Shown here: piece after piece, positions 1 through 9,353 of the stretch | Numbering within the stretch: position 1 is the first letter of the stretch | How the letters are laid out: the number at the start of each line of letters is the position of its first letter | NCBI GenBank assembly: GCA_005217565.1 | Contig: SJCO01000017.1 | Coordinates: 113,514-177,513, forward strand | Source: Puteibacter caeruleilacunae | GTDB lineage: Bacteria; Bacteroidota; Bacteroidia; Bacteroidales; Prolixibacteraceae | DNA: 64,000 bases | Direction of reading: 5' to 3' | Notes under the pieces: generated by a model | Databases searched by the model: none | Told to the model about the DNA's origin: nothing | What the model saw: only the letters and a program-made list of their open reading frames with translations | Translations under genes and position numbers: made by a program

Positions 1-201
1 ACCAGTCCTTTGCAGCATAAACGAAAATTTGTTAAAGAAAATAAACTTTATATCGGACAATTAACGATATTAATGGCTGATCAACCTGCTATTGTGCAAA
101 GAGTGCGTGGATTGAAGTACAGAAGACAGGATATTACCAAATTAGTTGATAGTTACAATCACAAAGGAGGATCAACCAAGAAGAAGAAAAAGAAAAAATA
201 A
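1..201 (+). CDS. C-terminal end of an unidentified protein (5' truncated)
   Basis: Frame 1 is open from the first base to a TAA at 199-201, so this is the last 66 codons of a gene that starts outside the window. The visible part is basic and ends in seven consecutive lysines (AAG/AAA codons just before the stop), after a YNHKGGST stretch. A TTG at position 10 could be read as a start, but the frame is open to its left, so truncation is the simpler reading. I do not recognise a family. The next gene follows 16 bases later on the same strand, so the two may be co-transcribed. Confidence 0.5.
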   Translation, partial: TSPLQHKRKFVKENKLYIGQLTILMADQPAIVQRVRGLKYRRQDITKLVDSYNHKGGSTKKKKKKK

Positions 202-217
202 TTGTAATAATTTATTT

Positions 218-550
218 ATGAGGGCATTTACATCAGGACAACCAATTGCGGCGTGGTTGTTAAGGTTATCAGTCGTGATTGTTTTATTCTATCGATATTG
301 GAATACATTACTGAGTTTTAACTTCGACTCTGTTGGATATATAGTAACGACGATTATACTATTAGGAGCTGCTTTATTATTGATTGGCGGATTTTCTCGT
401 GGCCAGGGAATGACGATATTATCAGCTGTGTTGTTATTTTTTGCTTTGCTCGTAAAGTCATATTTTGTTGTGCCTTCGGGCATAGAAAACTTGATTCCAC
501 TACTATTACCATTGTCTGTATCCGTGTATTTTATTTCACATGGGAGATAG
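218..550 (+). CDS. Small membrane protein, four hydrophobic segments, possibly DoxX-like
   Basis: The reading frame is open from 146, but its first codons overlap the lysine-rich end of the previous gene and encode a basic stretch. The ATG at 218 gives a sensible 110-residue protein starting MRAFTSGQPIAAW. It has about four hydrophobic helices (roughly residues 10-27, 38-58, 65-84 and 90-107), with short polar loops and few charged residues. Length and layout resemble small DoxX-type inner-membrane proteins, but no diagnostic motif is visible, so that name is only a suggestion. An 8-bp inverted repeat (566-573 with 605-612, loop about 31 nt) follows and could end the transcript. Confidence 0.55.
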   Translation: MRAFTSGQPIAAWLLRLSVVIVLFYRYWNTLLSFNFDSVGYIVTTIILLGAALLLIGGFSRGQGMTILSAVLLFFALLVKSYFVVPSGIENLIPLLLPLSVSVYFISHGR

Positions 551-697
551 TTGTTATTCTGATAGTTAAGGGTGGATGTTTGTCGCCTCTTATTGGACAA
601 TTTTACCCTTAATTACCCTTTATTTGACCGAAATAAAACCGAAATATTAACCAGGTTGCGCTAATATTGTGTTTCAGTTATTAAAAAAGAAATAACC

Positions 698-2185
698 ATG
701 AATAAAGCGACAAAGTTAGTGTTACCAGTTGTGTCGGTAGGAATGCTTATGCAGGCCGGTTGTTCCCAAAAAGTGGAGCAAGTAAAACCGAATGTTCTTT
801 TAATTGTTTCTGACGATCAAGGGTATGCCGATCTTGGATGCTCTGGATATGCATCAGATGTGAAGACTCCTAATCTTGATAGATTAGCAAATACTGGAGT
901 AAGGTTTACCAATTCCTATGCAACATCTCCTATATGTAATGCCTCCAGAGCAGGCTTGATGACAGGTGCATATCAAGAACGATTTGGAACCTTCTGGTAT
1001 AATGGTCTTGGAATGACTCATCCTGAGTTTACTACAATTGCTGAGCATATGAAACACCAGAATTATGTGAATGGCTATGTAGGAAAATTCCATTACGGTG
1101 GAGATCACAATCCTGGTAATCGTAATTTCCCGTTAGATCATGGTTTTGATTATTTCTATGGAAGTGGTACACCTCGTAAGCACTATCTAATTCATAATGC
1201 TGCAGCGGAGGCTGAATTTCAAAAAGTGAAGGAAGAATCAGGTAAATGGGGACAGAGTCTGCAGCAGGGACCTATGTGGATTGGTCGTGAAAAAGTTGAT
1301 CAGGATGGTTTTGCCACCGAACTTTTTGCAGAGAAGGCTTGTGAGTTTATGGATAAAAATAAGGATAAACCATTTTTCCTTCAATTAGCTTTTAATGCGG
1401 TGCATAACTTTACGCATCAATTACCAGATGAATATTTAAAAGAGCATAATCTGAAAGGTTACCACGACTGGGATCCATCGAAAGAGGAATATATGGACTG
1501 GTATCGGGCTGCTCGTTATCCAAATAATCCGGAAGGTCGTGCACTATATTTGGGACAGTTGTACTATCTCGATAAAGAAGTAGGTCGAGTACTTGACTAC
1601 CTTGAGGAAACGGGATTACGTGAAAATACCATTGTTATTTATATTAGTGATAATGGTGGATCAACTCCTATTTATGCTAATAATGCACCATTAAGAGGAA
1701 GTAAGTATACCTTGTATGATGGTGGTATTCGAGTGCCTATGATTATTTCATGGCCAGAGAAGTATAAGAAAGGTATGGTAAGTGATAATCTTGTTAGTGC
1801 GATGGATATTTATCCAACCATTGCAAAAGCAATCGGATCAGTTGCTCCTCAAAACCTAAATGGTATTGACTTGAATGATCTATTGACAGGCAAAGATAAA
1901 TCTTTAGAACATCCATCTCTGGTTTGGGATACTAAATTGGAACAGGCAGTTCGAAGTGGTAAATGGAAATATAAAGCTGCTAATACTGATGAACATGGAA
2001 AATTTGAAGGCGTAGAGGTCGAAGTAGGTGAATTCTTATATGATATGGAAGCTGATCCGGGTGAGTCGATTAACTTGGCAGACAAGTATCCTGAGAAGTT
2101 CAAAGAGTTAAAGAAGATTTATAAAGAATGGCGTGCGGGATTAGAGTATCCAGGGAACCTAAAATCAATTGATAACAACAAATAA
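698..2185 (+). CDS. Sulfatase (arylsulfatase family), lipoprotein
   Basis: A 495-residue protein of the alkaline-phosphatase-fold sulfatase family, which hydrolyses sulfate esters, usually on sulfated polysaccharides. Residues 1-22 form a lipoprotein signal with lipobox MQAGC (Cys22). The VLLIVSDDQGYADLG block supplies metal-ligand aspartates D39 and D40. CNASR at 80-84 is a C-x-A-x-R type formylglycine motif, so Cys80 should be converted to formylglycine by a maturase not seen here. A second metal site is ISDNGG near residue 317, and DGGIRVP is also typical. Unlike many Bacteroidota sulfatases it is not next to susC/susD genes; the neighbour is a convergent TIM-barrel gene. Family assignment is firm; the substrate cannot be read. 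Confidence 0.93.
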   Translation: MNKATKLVLPVVSVGMLMQAGCSQKVEQVKPNVLLIVSDDQGYADLGCSGYASDVKTPNLDRLANTGVRFTNSYATSPICNASRAGLMTGAYQERFGTFWYNGLGMTHPEFTTIAEHMKHQNYVNGYVGKFHYGGDHNPGNRNFPLDHGFDYFYGSGTPRKHYLIHNAAAEAEFQKVKEESGKWGQSLQQGPMWIGREKVDQDGFATELFAEKACEFMDKNKDKPFFLQLAFNAVHNFTHQLPDEYLKEHNLKGYHDWDPSKEEYMDWYRAARYPNNPEGRALYLGQLYYLDKEVGRVLDYLEETGLRENTIVIYISDNGGSTPIYANNAPLRGSKYTLYDGGIRVPMIISWPEKYKKGMVSDNLVSAMDIYPTIAKAIGSVAPQNLNGIDLNDLLTGKDKSLEHPSLVWDTKLEQAVRSGKWKYKAANTDEHGKFEGVEVEVGEFLYDMEADPGESINLADKYPEKFKELKKIYKEWRAGLEYPGNLKSIDNNK

Positions 2186-2188
2186 AAT

Positions 2189-2212
2189 AAAAGCCGGTAT
2201 TAACCGGCTTTT
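2189..2212. terminator. Bidirectional terminator between sulfatase and TIM-barrel gene
   Basis: Perfect 8-bp stem AAGCCGGT (2191-2198) / ACCGGCTT (2203-2210) with a 4-nt loop, extended by A:T pairs on both flanks. T runs follow on the plus strand and, read from the other side, on the minus strand. It sits between two convergent stop codons and should end both transcripts. Confidence 0.85.
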
Positions 2213-2213
2213 T

Positions 2214-3074
2214 TTATATTTTCAACCAAGTGGCTTTGTTTAGATAATCATAACTGAGCTTTACACTTTCCAGTGAATCATATTTTTTGAAACTATCCTG
2301 CTCCACGAAAAATAATTTGGCACCAGCTTCTTTGTGAATATTAAAGATACGTTCAAAATCGATACGTCCTTGTCCTACTGGGGCAAAGAAGCGATCTTCT
2401 GTTTTTGCCATATCTTTCACATGGAGTATCTCAAATCTACCTGGATGTTTTCTGATAAATTCTACAGGATCATATCCAGCTTTGGTTACCCAATAAAGAT
2501 CTAACTCAAATGTAACTAACTTAGGATCGGTCTCGTTGATAAGCACATCCATCCCAATTTGATTATCCATTTTTTTGAATTCAAAATCATGGTTGTGGTA
2601 TCCAAATCGGATGTCATACTTTTTAGCGATTTCCCCCATCTTGTTAAATGTTTCGGCAGTCGCTTTATAGCCATCAATGTTTTTTCGGTGTTCTCCTCCT
2701 AAGTAAGGAAGAATAACATTGGGCGTTCCTACTTCAGCGGCACAGGCAAATACTTTTTCTGCATCTTTTAAGGCAAATCCAGTATGGCTACTGTTGATTT
2801 TTAGGTCAAATTGCTTTAGCTTGGCTGCAAATGCTTTTGGTTGCATGTCATAAAAGGTTCCTTTCTTAACATTGAAACCTGCTGCTTCCACTGAATTGTA
2901 GCCAATTTGAGCTACCTTCGCTAACGTTCCGTCAAGATCTGTTTTGATCTTATCGCGTACCGAATAAAGCTGGAGACCAATGATTTTTTTCGTATTACAC
3001 GAGATCATTGGTAGTACCATAGCTCCTGCGGTGAAGGCCATGGTTGTTTTTAAAAAATCTCTACGATTGGTCAT
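2214..3074 (-). CDS. Sugar phosphate isomerase/epimerase-like TIM-barrel protein, Tat signal
   Basis: A 286-residue protein of the xylose-isomerase-like TIM-barrel superfamily (AP endonuclease 2/IolE type). It starts with a twin-arginine motif (NRRDFLKT at residues 3-10), a hydrophobic stretch and a lipobox-like MISC, so it is probably Tat-exported and possibly lipidated. Barrel features are IGLQLYSVRD near residue 32, FGYHNHDFEF mid-protein (the conserved NHD segment), and FELDLYWV, HVKD and FVEQD towards the end, where metal-binding E, D and H residues of the family usually lie. Bacteroidota have many such periplasmic proteins with unknown sugar substrates. Two TAnnTTTG-like boxes lie upstream. 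The sulfatase next door suggests a link to polysaccharide breakdown, which is inference only. Confidence 0.85.
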   Translation of the reverse strand: MTNRRDFLKTTMAFTAGAMVLPMISCNTKKIIGLQLYSVRDKIKTDLDGTLAKVAQIGYNSVEAAGFNVKKGTFYDMQPKAFAAKLKQFDLKINSSHTGFALKDAEKVFACAAEVGTPNVILPYLGGEHRKNIDGYKATAETFNKMGEIAKKYDIRFGYHNHDFEFKKMDNQIGMDVLINETDPKLVTFELDLYWVTKAGYDPVEFIRKHPGRFEILHVKDMAKTEDRFFAPVGQGRIDFERIFNIHKEAGAKLFFVEQDSFKKYDSLESVKLSYDYLNKATWLKI

Positions 3075-3128
3075 AAATTAATGTTTAATGAAATAATGAT
3101 ACGCTTTGTTCTCTGGTTTAATATGTTC

Positions 3129-3156
3129 CAAAAGTAAAGTTATTCTCTCAAATATA
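3129..3156 (-). promoter_or_regulatory. Candidate -7 elements for the TIM-barrel gene
   Basis: On the minus strand TACTTTTG (3136-3129) and TATATTTG (3156-3149) both fit the Bacteroidota -7 consensus TAnnTTTG, 55-75 bp upstream of the ATG. No convincing -33 TTG is at the usual distance from either, so this is a weak call. Confidence 0.3.
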
Positions 3157-3166
3157 TAGTACCTTA

Positions 3167-5620
3167 TTAAGATTTAATTTGTTCTTTCTCTTCATGATAC
3201 ATCATTTTACGTACGAACAAGATATCTGAAAAAGTGATATCATCTGAGAGATAGTCTTTAGCATCTCGTAGTCCAGAATCTGGAAATTGTTTGAAAAACT
3301 TTGTAATGGGGCTAATTAGATCTTTATCAACAAACAGTGAGACGTCTAAATCTCCAGTGCCAACAAAGTATGCAAGGTGTCCTTCAATGGTAGCCTTTGC
3401 AAGCTCCCTCTCTTTTGCAATATCATTTATATTGAGCCCCTGTTTAAACATTTCAAATGTTCTCTGCTTAGAGTTTTTCTTAGGAACTAACTCTAACTCC
3501 TGATCTTCTTCAATGTTGACGGGGATGTTGGAATCTTTACAAAACTGATGGATTATTGCTATAATTTCCTTTCCATAGTTTTTCAGTGTTTTTTTTCCAA
3601 CACCAGGTATATCTTTAAGCTCCTTTAGATTTAGGGGTAAGGTATTGGCTAACTGAACAATTACTTTTTGAGTTACGATCTGTGATAATATGAGATTCTT
3701 TTCTTCTGCAGTGGTTAGTCGCCAATCTTGTATTCGTTTATATAATTGAGGATAATTGGTTTGTACTTCTCCTTTGGTTGCTCTTTGTTTTTTATCTTTT
3801 TTCTCATCCTGGCGGATTAAAGCTTTTGCCCTTGTCGATAAGTAATCCTTAACGATAAAACCTTTTTTACAGGATGTGAAACAACTGATTTTCAGGGATG
3901 AAATTTCTTTGATTTTTCTTAATCTCTCACGGATGTCTTTTTCAAGACCATAATTATCGGTTTCAAAACTACTGGAAGTTAATGGTTCCATCAGGTGCAT
4001 ATCCATATTCTTGAGATAGTACTCACTACTCTTTATCAGTCTTTCTTGTAAAGGCTGATGTTCCTCTATATCATCAATGTTTCTCATTTGTGATTGTATG
4101 ATGAGCAGAAATTTTTCACCAACTGGCAGTAGTTCGTCTTTGATATATGTTCTACCTTGCTGGATAACCTCAGGGAGGTTTCCCATAATTGTAGAATCAT
4201 TCTCATTAATTATCTCCTCACATTTACTATATTGATACATCAGCTGATGAAAACGGAATAACTCCTGTAGCAGTGATAGTTGATAATCCTTTTTAGATGA
4301 ATGCAGAACTTTATCATCTGGTTCATTTTCCTCGACATGACGGGTAAAACCATCTACCTGCTGATCTGAAATCACGGCTTTAAGTGATATTTTACTGCTC
4401 AGGACCATACCTTCAAGTGTCTTACATCTACTTAATGCTACATAAGTCTGACCATGAGCAAATGCAGCCTGTGCATCAATGATTGCCTTCTCAAAGGTCA
4501 AACCTTGACTTTTATGTATGGTTATTGCCCAGGCTAGTCGAAGTGGGTATTGCAGGAAACTACCAACCAATTCCTCTTTGATATCTTTGGTTTCGGGATC
4601 AATTGTGTATTTGACATTATTCCATAGTTCCCGATCTACGAGAATCGGATCTATATCGGTAGGACACTGGACCTCGATAAGACCTTCTTCAATATTGGTT
4701 ATTCTTCCAATCTTACCATTGTAGTATCTCTTTTCATGACTACTGTCATTTTTAACAAACATTACCTGTGCTCCTACTTTTAGAGTTAGCTCCTCCTGGG
4801 TAGGATAGGCATGTTCAGGAAATATCCCTTCAACTTCTGCAATAAATCGATGAGCTCTTTTTGTGATGACATCAAGCTCCTTATTATTGATCTTATCCGC
4901 ACTTGAATTATGGGTGGTTAGCCTGATATAGCCTTCGTCAGGTTTAGGTGAAAACTCAGGATGATAACGCTCATTTAACTTACTTAGAGTTTCCTGATTA
5001 AGAGTATTTGTTCTAACAGCATTTAACAAACTAATAAACCTTTTATCCTGTTGTCGATAGATGTGCTTTAACTCAATGCCCAGAACATTAGACTGTTGGT
5101 AGGCTTTGCTGTGAAAAAAGAACATACTTTTATAATGAGATTTTAGAAGTTGCCATTCATCATGTTTCACAACCGGAGCAAGTTGCTGTAAGTCGCCAAT
5201 CATTAATAGTTGTACACCGCCAAACGGACGTCGTCTATCTTTGAAACGTCTGAGTACATGGTCAATTCCATCCAATAAATCGGCTCTTACCATACTAATC
5301 TCATCGATAACCAACAGATCCATCGACCTGATGATATTAATTTTTAGCTTGGTGAACTTTCTGTGATTAATTTCCTGTTCTCTTGAATCGGGAATAATTG
5401 GACCGAAAGGCATCTGGAAAAAAGAATGGATAGTAACTCCTCCTGCATTAATGGCAGCGACACCTGTTGGTGCTACTACAATCATTCGCTTAAAAGCGGA
5501 AGTTCTTAGTCGGTGGAGGAAAGTGGTTTTACCAGTTCCGGCTTTCCCGGTAAGGAAAACATTACGATTGGTATAATTGATAAAATTATACGCTAAATTT
5601 AATTCATAATTAGTATTCAT
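3167..5620 (-). CDS. PIF1/RecD-like SF1B helicase with HRDC and helix-turn-helix tail
   Basis: An 817-residue ATP-dependent helicase. The N-terminal half has Walker A GKAGTGKTT (about 25-33), APTGVAAINAGG, Walker B VIDEISM (about 105-111) and GDLQQLAPV, the PIF1-family set. Motif VI is seen in AWAITIHKSQGLTFEKA and YVALSRC around residues 365-400. The C-terminal region carries an HRDC-like helix-hairpin-helix (LKDIPGVGKKTLKNYG) followed by a RecQ-type helix-turn-helix (FKQGLNINDIAKERELAKAT). Such fusions occur in Bacteroidota and presumably act on unusual DNA structures in replication or repair. It has its own 200-bp upstream gap and no operon partner. The family call is strong; the cellular role is inferred. 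Confidence 0.93.
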   Translation of the reverse strand: MNTNYELNLAYNFINYTNRNVFLTGKAGTGKTTFLHRLRTSAFKRMIVVAPTGVAAINAGGVTIHSFFQMPFGPIIPDSREQEINHRKFTKLKINIIRSMDLLVIDEISMVRADLLDGIDHVLRRFKDRRRPFGGVQLLMIGDLQQLAPVVKHDEWQLLKSHYKSMFFFHSKAYQQSNVLGIELKHIYRQQDKRFISLLNAVRTNTLNQETLSKLNERYHPEFSPKPDEGYIRLTTHNSSADKINNKELDVITKRAHRFIAEVEGIFPEHAYPTQEELTLKVGAQVMFVKNDSSHEKRYYNGKIGRITNIEEGLIEVQCPTDIDPILVDRELWNNVKYTIDPETKDIKEELVGSFLQYPLRLAWAITIHKSQGLTFEKAIIDAQAAFAHGQTYVALSRCKTLEGMVLSSKISLKAVISDQQVDGFTRHVEENEPDDKVLHSSKKDYQLSLLQELFRFHQLMYQYSKCEEIINENDSTIMGNLPEVIQQGRTYIKDELLPVGEKFLLIIQSQMRNIDDIEEHQPLQERLIKSSEYYLKNMDMHLMEPLTSSSFETDNYGLEKDIRERLRKIKEISSLKISCFTSCKKGFIVKDYLSTRAKALIRQDEKKDKKQRATKGEVQTNYPQLYKRIQDWRLTTAEEKNLILSQIVTQKVIVQLANTLPLNLKELKDIPGVGKKTLKNYGKEIIAIIHQFCKDSNIPVNIEEDQELELVPKKNSKQRTFEMFKQGLNINDIAKERELAKATIEGHLAYFVGTGDLDVSLFVDKDLISPITKFFKQFPDSGLRDAKDYLSDDITFSDILFVRKMMYHEEKEQIKS

Positions 5621-5735
5621 TGCTTGAGGTATTATTGCAAAAAAATGTGATCAATTAATCACTAGGTGAAGTTACTGATAAATGGAGATTTTATTAAGTA
5701 ATTTGATTATTAATTCAAATGGGAAGACATGAATA

Positions 5736-5759
5736 AGCCCCGCTTTATTAGGCGAGGCT
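5736..5759 (-). terminator. Imperfect hairpin downstream of the DUF4249 gene
   Basis: AGCCCCGC (5736-5743) pairs with GCGAGGCT (5752-5759) with one C-A mismatch and an 8-nt loop. It lies 66 bp beyond the stop of the receptor operon on the minus strand and before the helicase gene. No T run follows, so it is a weak terminator or structured spacer. Confidence 0.35.
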
Positions 5760-5824
5760 CGGTTTGGGAAAATTCAATGTATTTCAAATCGCTTACATTG
5801 AGTGGATGCATATGTAATTCAATA

Positions 5825-6685
5825 TTATTCGGTCTTAACTATTGTTGATGTACGTGTAATTGAATAAACAGCAAAGAAACCTACGGCTCCATTGGAAACA
5901 TTAGTTGATATATTTGCTGGTGGTCCGGAAAATACTGGATTTTGTCCTTCTTCCATTTCATTGAGTTGATCCAAAAAGTCATAATAGTCTTGATTGATCG
6001 AGTATGTTTCTAATGTAATCTGATCGTTATTTTTAACAATTTCATCTTTTTGTTCTTGAAAAAGTTCTGCGACATCAACTCCTTTGGTTGTTTCTCCATT
6101 AAAATAGATATCCTCAGCAATGGTTAGTTCTGTGATCGTATCTGTTACAAGCTTATCATTAATACGGCATCCAAATCCATAAAAATTGTCTTCTTCTGGA
6201 TTATCTTTCATATATAGAGATACCAGCCAATAAGCTCCCTCGTCATCTCCATAACCATACTTAGGATCATAGTGCATTTTTATCGAATCGACAGAATATG
6301 GATGTGGCATTTGTGCTTGTGCACTGTAGTTTTCATCAGTCCCATCATTATTGATATCAACATTGGATATGCTAAGTTCATATTGTTTTCCTGGTAATCC
6401 CCTAAATTCTGTCTCGCTTTGGTAAAAGCCAGGAGAAGATTCCATAAACTTGATAGTTCGAGAGCCATCATTCACACTCACAATTGCATCAGTAATTGGT
6501 TTTGCTTCTTGATTATAGAATACTTCACTAGATTCTGTTAACCTTACGAAATGTTTCTGGTTATCAGATGTAATTCTAGCATCTACAGTTAAGCGAGCCT
6601 CTCCTGTGTCAACTTTTATGTCGATTTTTTCAGTGCAAGCAGATATGAGGAGAATGAGTAGTATATAGTTGTAAACTGTTTTCAT
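5825..6685 (-). CDS. DUF4249 family lipoprotein, partner of the TonB-dependent receptor
   Basis: A 286-residue lipoprotein (lipobox LISAC near residue 16) whose N-terminal layout, EKIDIKVDTGEARLTVDARIT followed by a short Ig-like beta domain, matches the DUF4249 family as I know it. DUF4249 genes usually follow a carboxypeptidase-regulatory-type TonB receptor in Bacteroidota and are thought to be cell-surface partners of the barrel, comparable in position to SusD but unrelated in fold. Here the ATG begins 6 bp after the receptor stop codon, so the two are translationally close. Predicted to be beta-rich. No catalytic motif is visible and the ligand is unknown. Confidence 0.85.
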   Translation of the reverse strand: MKTVYNYILLILLISACTEKIDIKVDTGEARLTVDARITSDNQKHFVRLTESSEVFYNQEAKPITDAIVSVNDGSRTIKFMESSPGFYQSETEFRGLPGKQYELSISNVDINNDGTDENYSAQAQMPHPYSVDSIKMHYDPKYGYGDDEGAYWLVSLYMKDNPEEDNFYGFGCRINDKLVTDTITELTIAEDIYFNGETTKGVDVAELFQEQKDEIVKNNDQITLETYSINQDYYDFLDQLNEMEEGQNPVFSGPPANISTNVSNGAVGFFAVYSITRTSTIVKTE

Positions 6686-6691
6686 AACACG

Positions 6692-9298
6692 TTAAAATTT
6701 AAAGTTATAGGTGATTGATGGAACGTAGGTGAATAGGTATGTCTTCTCAGCATACATTACATTCGGATTGTTATCATCTTGCTCAAAAGTGATGTACCAT
6801 GGATTCTTTCTTCCATAAGCATTATAGAGTGATATGTTCCATTCTCCCTGCCACTTTCTGTTAGGTTTCTCTTTTCCTTTTATTGTAACTGCAAGGTCTA
6901 ATCTATGGTAGTCTTCCATACGGTAAGAGTTACGGTCAGAGTAAATCTTAATAAATGAACCTTGATAGGCAGCCCTACCTGTAGGAAGTGTTATTGGTGA
7001 ACCCGTGGTATAACTAAAATTGGCCGACAAGGTGGTGCGAGGGGAGAGGCTATAGCTTAATGCGGCCTTTATATCGTGTGGCTTGTCATATGGTGAACGA
7101 TAAGTTTTCCCATTGTTGATTCCGTTGACTTTTCGTTTTGATCTCGACCATGTGTATCCTAACCAACCTTGGAATGCACTAAAGTTAAATTTAGACATGA
7201 ATTCAACACCATACGATTCACTTGATCCAAATCGAAGTTCTCCTTCCAGCTCTTTATTTAGAAGTAGTTTTGCAAAATCTTTGAAGTCGATGGTATTCTT
7301 CATCTTTTTATAATAGGTTTCCACCGATAATTCAACTTTATTATCCTTTAGGTTGTGGAAATACCCAATGGCAAACTGATCAGAAAGTTGAGGTTTGACA
7401 TTGGGAGAAGCCGGAAACCACACATCGAGAGGCATTCCTCCTGATGACTTTTGGGTAAGCTGCATATATTGACTTGTTCTTGCATAGCTTGCTTTAATGG
7501 AAGAATTTGATCGAATGGTATAATTCAAACCTAGTCGTGGCTCAAAGTTGCTATAAGTGTTGAATATTTTACCTTTCTTATATTTTGTAACACCTGTGGT
7601 ATTGTAGTTTTCATCAAATGAGTAAACAGTGCCATCTCCAATATTATTGAACATCGAGAAACGAAGTCCGTATTTTAATGTAAGTCTGCTACCCAGTTTT
7701 TGTTCATTGGTAATGTAAAGGGCATGCTCCAATGCATTTGAATTGGGCACTCTATATTCATTTAAAAACGATTGCTCTTCAATCCCTCTTGCATATCCTG
7801 GTTCAAAACGAAGATAGGAGGTTGATCCTCCAAATTTTATGGTATTCGAAGGATTCAGGTAGTATGTGTAATCAAGTTTTAACGACCAGTTTGTTAATTC
7901 TGAATCCCATATAAATGCTTCTGCTCCATCTTTATTTGATAATTCATAGTTGTACTTGCTATATAGGAGCGTTGTGTTTGAAAACAATTTGTTTGAGAAT
8001 AAATGATTCCATCGAGCAGTAAAAGTTTGATTTCCAAACGACAGACCACTATCATCACTTTTGAACTGGTCCTTTCCAAGATATGATGAGATGAATAGTC
8101 TGTTTTTATCATTAAAGCGATGATTAACCTTGGTGTTTAAGTCGTAAAAGTAAACGATGTTGTCTTTAATGTCTTCATCCGATGATAACCTTAAGAATAA
8201 GTCGGCATAACTTCTTCTTCCGGAAACGATGAATGAAGTATTCTCTTTTTTTCCAATAGGACCTTCAAGAGTTAAGCGTGATGAAACTGTACCTATTCCA
8301 CCATAACCTGTCACTTTTTTTGTGTTACCATTCTTCATCCTTATATCAAGAAGAGAAGATAAGCGTCCTCCAAAGCTGGCAGGGATATCTCCTTTGTAAA
8401 GCTTAATGTCACTTAATGCATCGTTATTAAAAATCGAAAAGAATCCGAGCAAGTGTGAGGCATTGTATACAGGAGCCTCATCCAGAATTAGTAGGTTTTG
8501 GTCGGGATTACCTCCACGCACACTAAATCCGGTGCTTCCTTCTGCCGCTGATTTGACTCCAGGAAGCATCTGAATGGTTTTTAGTACATCTACTTCACCC
8601 ATTAATGCAGGGAGCTTTTTGACGGTATTTGCTTGTATCTTTACCGTACTCATCTCCGGACGTTTGATATTTTTTACAGGATCATCTCCCTTTACAATTA
8701 CTTCACTTAATTGCTGATCTTTTGTGTTCAGTTTAATATTGAACATCTTATCTGAGGTAATATCTACTTCAACAATTTGTGGCTTGTATCCAATAAAAGA
8801 ATAGGTAATCTGATGTTTCCCCGGAGTTAAATCTAAAGAATAAAACCCATAAGCATTTGCAGTTGTTCCTGAACCTTTATTGTTTAGGAAGCACGTTGCT
8901 CCAATTAGGTCTTCGCCTGTTGAAAAGTCACGTATATAACCACTAAGAGTTACTTTTTTCTCAGGCATCATCTTAAATGAGATTTGCCTGTTGGCAATCC
9001 GATATTTAAGATTGAGCTGATTAGCAATCTCTTCAATTAAAGCTTGTAAGCTGTAGGTATTTTTTTTGATGCTTACTTTTCCGTTTTTTAGTTTGTTGTT
9101 ATTTGAGTAGGTAAAATTGTATGAAGTCTGTTTTTTTATCTCATGAACTAGTTTTTCAAATAAGTAAACTTGTTTATTTAACTTGATCAATTCCTGCGAC
9201 TGCTTTTGTCCCATTGATTGAAGACCTACCAACATTAAGAAGACGGTAGTAAGGGTGTAAATGCTTTTTATCATTGCTAATTGTTGTTTCGTATTCAT
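6692..9298 (-). CDS. TonB-dependent receptor with STN and carboxypeptidase-regulatory domains
   Basis: An 868-residue outer-membrane receptor. After a signal peptide (about 10-30) comes a secretin/TonB N-terminal (STN) domain (about 45-108), which normally contacts the FecR anti-sigma factor, then a CarboxypepD_reg-like domain (VTLSGYIRDFSTGEDLIGAT, about 115-195). A plug follows (LPALMGEVDVLKTIQMLPGV, SVRGGNPDQNLLILDEAPV), then the 22-strand barrel ending in a terminal aromatic (YNFKF). The STN domain and adjacent sigma/FecR genes mark it as a transducing receptor that signals its own expression. No SusD gene is present; DUF4249 is the partner instead. The substrate cannot be predicted and is not necessarily a glycan. 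Confidence 0.94.
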   Translation of the reverse strand: MNTKQQLAMIKSIYTLTTVFLMLVGLQSMGQKQSQELIKLNKQVYLFEKLVHEIKKQTSYNFTYSNNNKLKNGKVSIKKNTYSLQALIEEIANQLNLKYRIANRQISFKMMPEKKVTLSGYIRDFSTGEDLIGATCFLNNKGSGTTANAYGFYSLDLTPGKHQITYSFIGYKPQIVEVDITSDKMFNIKLNTKDQQLSEVIVKGDDPVKNIKRPEMSTVKIQANTVKKLPALMGEVDVLKTIQMLPGVKSAAEGSTGFSVRGGNPDQNLLILDEAPVYNASHLLGFFSIFNNDALSDIKLYKGDIPASFGGRLSSLLDIRMKNGNTKKVTGYGGIGTVSSRLTLEGPIGKKENTSFIVSGRRSYADLFLRLSSDEDIKDNIVYFYDLNTKVNHRFNDKNRLFISSYLGKDQFKSDDSGLSFGNQTFTARWNHLFSNKLFSNTTLLYSKYNYELSNKDGAEAFIWDSELTNWSLKLDYTYYLNPSNTIKFGGSTSYLRFEPGYARGIEEQSFLNEYRVPNSNALEHALYITNEQKLGSRLTLKYGLRFSMFNNIGDGTVYSFDENYNTTGVTKYKKGKIFNTYSNFEPRLGLNYTIRSNSSIKASYARTSQYMQLTQKSSGGMPLDVWFPASPNVKPQLSDQFAIGYFHNLKDNKVELSVETYYKKMKNTIDFKDFAKLLLNKELEGELRFGSSESYGVEFMSKFNFSAFQGWLGYTWSRSKRKVNGINNGKTYRSPYDKPHDIKAALSYSLSPRTTLSANFSYTTGSPITLPTGRAAYQGSFIKIYSDRNSYRMEDYHRLDLAVTIKGKEKPNRKWQGEWNISLYNAYGRKNPWYITFEQDDNNPNVMYAEKTYLFTYVPSITYNFKF

Positions 9299-9353
9299 AA
9301 ATAGGGTACCCCAATTTATTTGTCTAGTGGTACCATAAGCGAGTTCTCTTTTA

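Noticed and set aside
146..217. Earlier start for the small membrane protein at 146
   Set aside because: It would overlap the previous gene and add a very basic, non-membrane stretch made of the lysine codons read in another frame.
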